Below, one piece after another: positions 6,286-12,338 of a stretch of 12,338 nt of DNA. Within the stretch, counting starts at the first letter, position 1; each line of letters opens with the position of its first letter. A program made the position numbers and the translations under genes. This DNA comes from an uncultured Eubacteriales bacterium. Its GTDB lineage: Bacteria > Bacillota_A > Clostridia > Peptostreptococcales > Anaerovoracaceae. Under the pieces are notes generated by a model. It was not told the origin of the DNA and did not search any database. It saw only the letters and a list, made by a program, of their open reading frames with translations. Location: contig CACYHM010000018.1 in the NCBI GenBank assembly GCA_902774195.1, positions 1 through 12,338 on the forward strand. Reading direction: 5' to 3'.

Positions 6286-8323
6286 CATGCCTGTGTTGTA
6301 TCCCGAAGACGATATAAGCCTTATCAGGGGGATAGGGGCAAGGAAAAAGGACCAGCTCGAAGCTGCAGGCATCTCGACAGTACAGGACCTGCTCGATTTC
6401 TATCCTGTAAAATATAAGGACAGGCGAAGTGTGATCAGCGCTATGGATGCAGGCACCGAAAAGGACAGCCTGGTGAGCGGCAGACTTATAAAGGTGACGC
6501 TGAGACCTCTTTCAGGCAGGCGCTCGATGGTCGAATGCACACTGAGAGACTCAAGCTGCATTTATCATGCAGTCTTTTTTAATATGCCATATCTGAAAAA
6601 GTCTCTGGTGAGCGGAGAAGAATATATTCTTTTCGGCCGGATGCGTATAAGAAACGGAGCCAGAGTATGGACGAATCCCGAGATGAGCAAGGCCGGAGGA
6701 GACAGGGACATAAGAGGGATAATCCCTGTCTACAGACACAGCGCCGGCCTCAGCGATATAAACCTTCGCAAGTGGATCAGAACTGCTCTTGACCAGACTG
6801 ATCCCGTAGATGACTGGCTCGGAGGAGACATAGTAAATGAACGCAAGCTTGCGGGCATCGGCTTCGCATACCGGAATATACATTTCCCGGAATCGGAAAA
6901 GCACTACAAAGCTGCGAGGTACAGACTCATATACGATAAGCTGCTGATGTATCAGCTTGCTGTCAGGATGAGCCGTGCTATAACAGAAGAGGGCGGCATG
7001 GACGCCTCTGTACCTGATGTCCCTCTTGACAGCTTTATCGATTCGCTTCCTTTTGAACTGACCGACGGACAGAAGAAATGCATAGATGAGATCATGGAGG
7101 ATCTCGGAAACGAGCGGCCTATGAACAGACTTGTGCAGGGGGATGTAGGCTGCGGCAAGACAGTCGTAGCTGAGGCCGCTATGTTCAGGTGTGCCGTGAG
7201 CGGTATGCAGTCTGCCATGATGGCGCCGACGGAGATCCTCGCCAGGCAGCATTACGAAAAAATAAATACGGATCTTGGACCTCTGGGCATACGGTGCGGA
7301 CTTCTTGTAAGCGGAATGAAGACCTCAGAGAGAAGGGCTGTCATAGACGGCATCGCTTCAGGCGACATAGATGTGCTTATAGGCACTCATGCCATCATAC
7401 AGAAGGATGTACTGTTTTCAGACCTTGCCCTTGTCATAACCGACGAGCAGCACAGGTTCGGCGTTGCCCAGAGGAAAACACTGGCCGGCAAAGGCAGGGG
7501 CGTCAATGTATGCGTGATGAGCGCCACACCTATACCGCGCACTCTTGCGGCAACTGTCTTCGGAGACATGGACTTCAGCATAATACGGTCGATGCCGGGA
7601 GGAAGAAGGCCAGTGATCACCAGGGCTGCCGGCCCGGAAGGCCGTGAGAAAGCTTATGTTGACGCTGCAAAAGAACTTGAAAAGGGAAACCGGATATATG
7701 TGATAGCGCCAAGCATAGATTCTGAGGATGATGACATGACCTCTGTCGAAAAACTGTTCGGCGAGATAAAAAAGAGATATCCGTCATATGATGCTGCTCT
7801 TTTGCACGGGAGGCTGTCCGGCAGCGAAAAAGCCGGGGTAATGGCGGATTTTGCAGCGGGAAGGGTACAGATCCTCGTATCCACTATAGTAATAGAGGTC
7901 GGGATAGATGTGCCTGAAGCTACGATGATCATAATCGAAAACTGCGAACGTTTCGGTCTGGCTCAGCTGCATCAGCTTAGAGGCCGTGTCGGCAGAAGCG
8001 ACAGACAGTCGTATTGCTGGCTCATCAATTACAGCAGGTCTGAAACTGCCTCTGCAAGAGCAAAAGCAATGACTGAAATAAACGACGGTTTCGAGATCAG
8101 CGAGGTGGATTATCAGCTCAGAGGGCCCGGCGATCTGATGGGGACCATGCAGTCAGGAAATTACAATTCCGATGTGCTCGCTCTGTCGCGCTATACCGAT
8201 ATACTCGAAGCAGCCATAGAAGATGCTGACAGGATAATGAAGGATCCGGGCGGTACAGACATAAAGCACGCATATGACCGCATGGTACACGAATCGGCCT
8301 CGGACAACTCGAATATAATATAA
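6278..8323 (+). CDS. recG: ATP-dependent DNA helicase RecG
   Basis: Double-stranded DNA translocase that remodels stalled replication forks and branched recombination intermediates. 681 residues, the usual length. Visible in order: an N-terminal helical region with DISLIRGIGARKKDQL; the OB-fold wedge domain (about 60-170) that binds the junction; Walker A GDVGCGKT (288-295); APTEILARQHY; the Walker B box DEQH (389-392) followed by RFGVAQRKTL; MSATPIPRTLAAT; then helicase lobe 2 with LLHGRLSGSEK, STIVIEVGIDVPEA and QLRGRVGRS; and the C-terminal PGDLMGTMQSG. No key residue is missing. The start ATG 6278 has GTGAGGA just upstream and overlaps the end of the Asp23-family gene. rsmD follows after 12 nt, so these genes probably form one operon. 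Confidence 0.97.
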   Translation: MADMPVLYPEDDISLIRGIGARKKDQLEAAGISTVQDLLDFYPVKYKDRRSVISAMDAGTEKDSLVSGRLIKVTLRPLSGRRSMVECTLRDSSCIYHAVFFNMPYLKKSLVSGEEYILFGRMRIRNGARVWTNPEMSKAGGDRDIRGIIPVYRHSAGLSDINLRKWIRTALDQTDPVDDWLGGDIVNERKLAGIGFAYRNIHFPESEKHYKAARYRLIYDKLLMYQLAVRMSRAITEEGGMDASVPDVPLDSFIDSLPFELTDGQKKCIDEIMEDLGNERPMNRLVQGDVGCGKTVVAEAAMFRCAVSGMQSAMMAPTEILARQHYEKINTDLGPLGIRCGLLVSGMKTSERRAVIDGIASGDIDVLIGTHAIIQKDVLFSDLALVITDEQHRFGVAQRKTLAGKGRGVNVCVMSATPIPRTLAATVFGDMDFSIIRSMPGGRRPVITRAAGPEGREKAYVDAAKELEKGNRIYVIAPSIDSEDDDMTSVEKLFGEIKKRYPSYDAALLHGRLSGSEKAGVMADFAAGRVQILVSTIVIEVGIDVPEATMIIIENCERFGLAQLHQLRGRVGRSDRQSYCWLINYSRSETASARAKAMTEINDGFEISEVDYQLRGPGDLMGTMQSGNYNSDVLALSRYTDILEAAIEDADRIMKDPGGTDIKHAYDRMVHESASDNSNII

Positions 8324-8335
8324 AGAGGTGACCCA

Positions 8336-8887
8336 ATGAAGATTACTTCGGGAAAATACAAGTACAGAAAACTTGAGGTGCCGCACGGCATCAGACCGAC
8401 GACAGAGAAGGTGAGAGAAGCAGTTTTCAGCATGATCCAGCCATGGCTGCCTGATGCTTCTGTTCTCGATCTTTTCGCCGGAAGCGGGGCCATGGGACTC
8501 GAGGCTCTCTCCCGCGGTGCCGCACGCTGCTGGTTTTGTGAATCGAACAGAGCCAATCAGAAGATACTCGCATCAAACATAGCAAACTGCGGAGCCGGTC
8601 CGGAAGCAGTTGTGGTAGGCAGGGACTACAAAGCGGCAATTGCGGATATCGCCGGTACCGGCAATGATATAAGACTTGATGTAGTCATTATGGACCCTCC
8701 ATACGGCGAGATATCCTATTACAGTACTGCGATGCTGCTGCTGCAGGAGTACGGTCTTCTAGATGAGGGAAGTATAGTAGTGGCTGAGCACTTGTACGAT
8801 AACAAGTTATCCGACACTTACGGCGCCCTGAAACGCTTCAAAGAAAAGCGTTACGGCAGTATAGGAGTGGACGTTTTCATGTTGTAA
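8336..8887 (+). CDS. rsmD: 16S rRNA (guanine(966)-N2)-methyltransferase RsmD
   Basis: SAM-dependent enzyme that methylates N2 of G966 (E. coli numbering) in helix 31 of 16S rRNA on small-subunit particles. 183 residues, normal for the family. The N-terminus MKITSGKYKYRKLEVP and RPTTEKVREAVFSM are RsmD hallmarks. DLFAGSGAMG (45-54) is the SAM-binding motif I, and DPPY (120-123) is the catalytic motif IV of N-directed methylation. The start ATG has AGAGGTGA upstream and lies 12 nt after the recG stop. coaD follows, an order seen widely in bacteria, including ylbH-coaD in Bacillus. Confidence 0.96.
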   Translation: MKITSGKYKYRKLEVPHGIRPTTEKVREAVFSMIQPWLPDASVLDLFAGSGAMGLEALSRGAARCWFCESNRANQKILASNIANCGAGPEAVVVGRDYKAAIADIAGTGNDIRLDVVIMDPPYGEISYYSTAMLLLQEYGLLDEGSIVVAEHLYDNKLSDTYGALKRFKEKRYGSIGVDVFML

Positions 8888-8910
8888 AACATTTTTTGTT
8901 TTGCTAATAT
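8882..8910 (+). promoter_or_regulatory. Possible weak promoter for coaD
   Basis: TTGTAA (8882-8887), overlapping the rsmD stop, and TAATAT (8905-8910) have a 17-bp spacer, each matching the consensus at 4 of 6 bases. The region is AT-rich, so chance is likely; coaD may simply be transcribed from upstream. Confidence 0.25.
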
Positions 8911-8935
8911 TTATTCAAAGCGAGGATACATAAAC

Positions 8936-9424
8936 ATGGAAAGAACAGCCCTCTATGCCGGTTCTTTCGATCCGGTAACGAACGGACATATCAATATCAT
9001 TGAGCGAGCTGCTGCGATGTATGATTCACTAACAGTGGCTGTAGTGGTCAATCCTCAGAAGACCGGCTTTTTTACAGTAGACGAAAGAGCTGAAATGCTC
9101 AGGGAAGTCACAAAGAATATCGCGAATGTGCGCATAGATAGATTCAAAGGGCTTCTCGCAGACTATGTGAATGAAAACGGCTTTACAGCTGTTGTAAGGG
9201 GACTGAGAGATACGGCAGACTTTCTGAATGAATTCCAGATGGCTCAGATGAACTCGCTTTTATACACAAAAGGTACAGAGACCGTGTTCCTGATGACGGA
9301 TCCCGGTGTTTCTTTTGTAAGCTCTAGTCTGGTCAGGGAAGTTGCATCACTTGGCGGAGATGTGAGCGGACTTGTTCATCCGTATATCGCATCAAGGATC
9401 AGGGACAAAATTGAGAACAGATAA
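8936..9424 (+). CDS. coaD: Phosphopantetheine adenylyltransferase (PPAT)
   Basis: Catalyses the penultimate step of coenzyme A synthesis: ATP plus 4'-phosphopantetheine gives dephospho-CoA plus pyrophosphate, in the cytoplasm. 162 residues, typical. The nucleotidyltransferase motif GSFDPVTNGH (9-18) includes the (T/H)xGH signature, Lys42 lies in the phosphopantetheine/ATP region, RGLRDTADFLNEFQMAQMN (88-106) is the PPAT substrate loop, and VSSSLVRE (128-135) is the C-terminal ISSTxxRE-type motif. The start ATG has GAGGA about 10 nt upstream. There are 48 nt between rsmD and this gene and 35 nt before the next, so it is likely in one transcription unit with them. Confidence 0.97.
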   Translation: MERTALYAGSFDPVTNGHINIIERAAAMYDSLTVAVVVNPQKTGFFTVDERAEMLREVTKNIANVRIDRFKGLLADYVNENGFTAVVRGLRDTADFLNEFQMAQMNSLLYTKGTETVFLMTDPGVSFVSSSLVREVASLGGDVSGLVHPYIASRIRDKIENR

Positions 9425-9459
9425 ATAACCGAAGCGTAATGTTTTAGGAGGAATCATAA

Positions 9460-10053
9460 ATGAACGACGACAGCATCAAATTGATATCGCTTCTCGAAGA
9501 GCTCGAGGATCTCATCACTTCATCCAGCAAGATGCCGTTTTCCGAAAAAGGTATCATAGATCTCGATGTGGCGCAGAAGATCATCGAAGACATCCGCGCC
9601 AATCTGCCGCGCGACATACAGCAGGCTAGATGGCTCGACCAGGAGAGGGACCGCATAATTAGCGATGCAAAAAAGGAGTACAACAGGATGATCAACGACG
9701 CCAAAGACCAGGTCGAGTATCTTGTTAACAACAACAATATTTATAAAGATGCACAGAAGAGAGCTGATGCCATCCTCAAGGAAGCTGAGAATCATGCAAA
9801 TTATATGAAATACAGATCGTATGAATATATCGATCAGCTCCTTTATGACATGCAGACGGATATCGCCAGCGTCGGAAGTTCGTATATCGATCCGATGACA
9901 GATTACTTCAACCAGATGCTCGCGAGCATCAACGCCAAGGTCAATCAGAACCGTCAGGAAATGAAGACTCTTGCAGAGAGAGTACAGCTGGGAGAGCAGA
10001 TCCCTTCGCAGGAGCCTGCTTCTGAGATGCCTGTCGACGATAGAGCGGAGTAA
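9460..10053 (+). CDS. Conserved coiled-coil protein next to coaD (often annotated only as 'ATPase'-like), function unknown
   Basis: 197 residues, hydrophilic and mostly helical, with no signal peptide, membrane segment or nucleotide-binding loop. Residues about 50-125 show heptad-like Ala/Ile/Leu spacing amid Glu/Lys/Asp (QERDRIISDAKKEYNRM, AQKRADAILKEAENHA), suggesting a coiled coil as in V-ATPase stalk subunits or DivIVA-type scaffolds. The N-terminal LISLLEELEDLITSSSKMPF and the ANLPRDIQQARW element resemble a family I recall beside coaD in many Clostridia. Database names involving ATPase appear to rest on coiled-coil similarity, as no Walker motif is seen here. A disordered acidic tail ends the protein. 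The start has a strong AGGAGGA at 9447-9453, and an intrinsic terminator follows the gene. Confidence 0.85.
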   Translation: MNDDSIKLISLLEELEDLITSSSKMPFSEKGIIDLDVAQKIIEDIRANLPRDIQQARWLDQERDRIISDAKKEYNRMINDAKDQVEYLVNNNNIYKDAQKRADAILKEAENHANYMKYRSYEYIDQLLYDMQTDIASVGSSYIDPMTDYFNQMLASINAKVNQNRQEMKTLAERVQLGEQIPSQEPASEMPVDDRAE

Positions 10054-10078
10054 AGTTATTATTACGAATTACAGGGAC

Positions 10079-10111
10079 GGGGCCTTCCGCAGCAGGCGGG
10101 CCCCTATTTTT
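10079..10111 (+). terminator. Intrinsic terminator after the coiled-coil gene
   Basis: GGGGCCTTCC (10079-10088) and GGCGGGCCCC (10095-10104) pair over a 6-nt loop, with one G-U and one mismatch, followed by TATTTTT (10105-10111). It probably closes the rpmB-distal operon. The following gene's ATG lies only 14 nt after the T-run. Confidence 0.85.
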
Positions 10112-10124
10112 GAGAAACAGTACG

Positions 10125-11390
10125 ATGGAAGCTACAGGTATAACAGCTGAATTCGATCCTCTTCATAACGGCCATGCATATCTGATAGAAGAAGCACGCA
10201 GTCTTACAGGCTGCGATGCTGTTGTTGTCGCGATGAGCGGCGATTATGTGCAGAGGGGCGAACCTGCGCTGACGGACAAATGGTCAAGGACAGAAGCGGC
10301 CCTTGCCAGCGGCGCTGATCTTGTCATAGAGATCCCAGTGCTTTTCTGCCTTGGCAATGCTTCGCAGTATGCAAAAGCATCAGTAAGGCTCCTGGAGGCT
10401 GCCGGATGCACACATATAGCATTCGGGAGCGAGAGCGGAGAAACAGAACTGATCGAAAAGACTGCATGCAATATAAACAGGATGGCAAGATGTCTTGAAG
10501 CGGAGATATCTTCTCTCTCAAAAGAGGGCCTGAGTTACCCTGCGGCAAGAGCTGAAGCCTATGCCGCGCTCAGAAAAGAAGAAGTTTCTGCCGGCGAAGT
10601 CGCAAAGGAGCTGTCTGTCCTCAGAGAGCCAAACGATATACTTGCTCTTGAATATATCCTGAGCATGAAAACATCCCGTCCTCTGGCGATAAAAAGGAGA
10701 GGAGCACCGCATTCCTGCGGAGGATTGAAAACTGGAGAGTATCAGAGCGCTTCTGCAATAAGAAAACTTCTGCATGACAGGCGCGTGAAAGGCGCAGATC
10801 TGTTCGAAGGACTATCGGACTGGATACCGGAAGCTTCGCTCGAAATCCTGAACAGACCGCCTCTCACATTTACAGATGACTGGACGGCTGTGCTTAGATA
10901 TGCAGTCATGTCTTCGGACCCTGCCTTTATTGAAGACTGTCCGTCCGGCGGTGAAGGCCTGGGGTGGCTTCTGAAAAAGGCCGTGCATGACGGGCAAAGC
11001 TTCGGGGAAATAATCTCTTCGGTAAAGTCTAAAAGATATACATACACCAGGATATCCAGACTCTGCATGCAGACGGTTCTTGGCATCACAAGGACGAAGT
11101 ATCCGTATGATATGCCGTATTATGCAAGAGTGCTGGGATTCAGCAGCAAGGGCAGGGAACTGCTGTCCGTGTCCGCAAAAGACGTTTCGTGCAGTCTGCC
11201 TTTCATAACAAATATAAACAAGGAATGGCGCAGGCTCGGTGATGATGCACGGAATATGCTCGGACTGGATGTACACGCGTCCGATATATATAATCTTGTG
11301 ACCGGCCGCAGCAATGCATCGGATTCTGATCATATCAGGATCCCCGTGATGAAAGACGCTGCGGAACATATGATTCAGAAAGAATTATGA
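10125..11390 (+). CDS. tmcAL: tRNA(Met) cytidine acetate ligase (TmcAL / YlbM)
   Basis: Uses acetate and ATP to make N4-acetylcytidine at the wobble position of elongator tRNA-Met, in the cytoplasm. 421 residues, near the usual 400-420. Visible are GITAEFDPLHNGH with the HNGH nucleotidyltransferase signature (14-17), SGDYVQRG (38-45), KWSRTEAALASGADLVIEIP (53-71, first 20 shown from KW), GSE (101-103), NDILALEYI (170-178), RRGAPH (191-196) and SASAIR (208-213). ATG 10125 is preferred over an in-frame TTG at 10110, because the TTG lies in the terminator T-run and known family members start with a short M-x-(0-3)-GI/VIAEF/Y stretch. There is no convincing Shine-Dalgarno. The stop overlaps the start of the next gene as ATGA. 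In Bacillus the same gene lies a few genes downstream of coaD. Confidence 0.93.
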   Translation: MEATGITAEFDPLHNGHAYLIEEARSLTGCDAVVVAMSGDYVQRGEPALTDKWSRTEAALASGADLVIEIPVLFCLGNASQYAKASVRLLEAAGCTHIAFGSESGETELIEKTACNINRMARCLEAEISSLSKEGLSYPAARAEAYAALRKEEVSAGEVAKELSVLREPNDILALEYILSMKTSRPLAIKRRGAPHSCGGLKTGEYQSASAIRKLLHDRRVKGADLFEGLSDWIPEASLEILNRPPLTFTDDWTAVLRYAVMSSDPAFIEDCPSGGEGLGWLLKKAVHDGQSFGEIISSVKSKRYTYTRISRLCMQTVLGITRTKYPYDMPYYARVLGFSSKGRELLSVSAKDVSCSLPFITNINKEWRRLGDDARNMLGLDVHASDIYNLVTGRSNASDSDHIRIPVMKDAAEHMIQKEL

Positions 11391-12338
11391 CGAGAGAGAA
11401 TTTCAGGAAGAACAAAAAAGAGATAAGGAGCGGCCTTACAGAAAAGGGCGTTTCGATAAGAAACATGCAGATAATCATCGCAGTACTGCTTTTTGTACTG
11501 TCTATCCTGCTGCTCATAGCTACCTACAGGGCGACATCCGGATACATGCTCATGCAGGAAGAAACAAAAAGCTTCATAAAGCTGCGTGAGAGTTCCAGCG
11601 AACTGCGTGAAGCATCGGACTACCTTACGGAACAGGTGAGATGCTATGCGGAAACAGGCGATCTTCAGTATCTCAACAACTATTTCACCGAAGCGAATGA
11701 GACAAGACGCAGGGACAAGGCTCTATCAACACTCGGGGAGATCACAGGAGAATCCGAGGCATACAAAGCCCTCAGCACGGCAATGGATGAGTCCGTGAAG
11801 CTGATGGAAAGAGAATACTATTCGATGAAACTCACATCCATCGCGTACGGTTACGATCTTTCTGAGCTTCCTCAGGAGATCCGGGATACAGAGCTTACAG
11901 AGGAAGACGAAGCCCTGACAAATGAGGAGAAAGACGCTCTTGCCCGCAGCATGGTGTTCGATGAGGTATATCACGACGAAAAGGAAGCGATATACAAAAA
12001 CATGGATGAATGCATACACGAACTCCAGAAAACGGTCCAGGATCAGGAGATAGCCACGACAGATGAATTCACGCATCTTTTCAGACAGCAGAGACTGATA
12101 ATCCTGGTCGCGATCCTGATCACTCTTTCGGCTATGCTTTTCACTCTGATGCTTCTGGTAAGTCCGCTTCTCAGAGCGGTGGTGTTTATCCATGCCGATG
12201 AGCCTATACCTGTAGAAGGGTCAAGAGAGTTCAGATTCCTTGCGAATACATACAATAATATGTATGAATCAAACAAGAAGCAGAAAGAGCAGCTCGAATA
12301 TGAGGCTACACACGATCATCTTACCGGACTGTACAACC
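11387..12338 (+). CDS. Membrane sensor with C-terminal GGDEF domain (putative diguanylate cyclase), 3' truncated by window
   Basis: ATG 11387 overlaps the tmcAL stop (ATGA) and gives an open frame of 317 codons to the window end. A basic N-terminus and membrane helix 1 (about 28-46) are followed by an all-helical extracytoplasmic domain (about 50-235) with LTEQVRCYAETGDLQYLNNY and ANETRRRDKAL, a pattern I associate with 4-helix-bundle sensor domains of clostridial cyclases and kinases. Then come membrane helix 2 (about 237-259), a short cytoplasmic linker helix, and YEATHDHLTGLYN (305-317), the highly typical start of a GGDEF domain. The signature loop itself lies outside the window, so cyclase activity cannot be judged. 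It probably couples an external signal to c-di-GMP synthesis. No strong Shine-Dalgarno is seen; translation is likely coupled to tmcAL. Confidence 0.88.
   Translation, partial: MTRENFRKNKKEIRSGLTEKGVSIRNMQIIIAVLLFVLSILLLIATYRATSGYMLMQEETKSFIKLRESSSELREASDYLTEQVRCYAETGDLQYLNNYFTEANETRRRDKALSTLGEITGESEAYKALSTAMDESVKLMEREYYSMKLTSIAYGYDLSELPQEIRDTELTEEDEALTNEEKDALARSMVFDEVYHDEKEAIYKNMDECIHELQKTVQDQEIATTDEFTHLFRQQRLIILVAILITLSAMLFTLMLLVSPLLRAVVFIHADEPIPVEGSREFRFLANTYNNMYESNKKQKEQLEYEATHDHLTGLYN

Noticed and set aside
7189..7647. 152-codon plus-strand reading frame inside recG
   Set aside because: It is an out-of-frame overlap with the helicase motifs of recG, rich in Arg/His/Cys, with no independent start signal.
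8832..8852. Inverted repeat AACGCTT/AAGCGTT near the end of rsmD
   Set aside because: It lies inside the coding region about 35 bp before the stop and has no adjoining T-run; the T-rich stretch after the stop lacks a good stem of its own.
10110..10124. TTG as the start of tmcAL
   Set aside because: It lies within the terminator T-run and would add five residues not expected in the family.

Overview
The window looks like chromosomal core-genome DNA from a low-to-mid GC Gram-positive anaerobe, most likely class Clostridia. The basis is AGGAGG-type ribosome binding sites, TTG/TATAAT promoters, and the block rpmB / Asp23-family gene / recG / rsmD / coaD / coiled-coil gene / tmcAL, whose order is typical of Firmicutes. 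I cannot name a genus. No mobile element, CRISPR array, tRNA or rRNA was seen, and there is no gene-free stretch longer than about 240 bp.

Left half (1-5395, minus strand): two envelope genes probably transcribed together from a promoter at about 5464-5492. The first (5395-3917) is a membrane-anchored protein with the outline of an M20C (PepD-like) dipeptidase whose metal-binding residues are largely lost. The second (3839-1, leaving the window) is a class A penicillin-binding protein with a very long, charge-segregated cytoplasmic tail of about 465 residues. That PBP gene is broken here. An exact 8-bp tandem duplication (GCAGTTGA twice, 2306-2321) sits just outside the membrane segment and shifts the frame. 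Removing one copy restores one open frame of 1277 codons to the window edge with all glycosyltransferase and transpeptidase motifs intact.

Divergent control region (5396-5636): back-to-back promoters for the envelope pair and for rpmB, an imperfect inverted repeat over the -35 box of the envelope promoter, and a GAAA-capped hairpin at the predicted 5' end of the rpmB mRNA.

Right half (5637-12338, plus strand): rpmB (L28) with its own terminator, then asp23-like, recG and rsmD in a tight run, coaD (possibly with its own weak promoter), a conserved but uncharacterised coiled-coil protein with a terminator, then tmcAL overlapping (ATGA) a two-membrane-segment sensor protein that runs into a GGDEF domain cut off by the window end. 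These genes serve ribosome assembly and modification (L28, RsmD), tRNA modification (TmcAL), recombination and fork repair (RecG), CoA synthesis (CoaD) and probably c-di-GMP signalling.

Most notable are the reversible-looking 8-bp duplication that inactivates the PBP, the decayed dipeptidase paired with it, the unusual PBP tail, and two genes (asp23-like, tmcAL) that start without a clear Shine-Dalgarno immediately after an intrinsic terminator.
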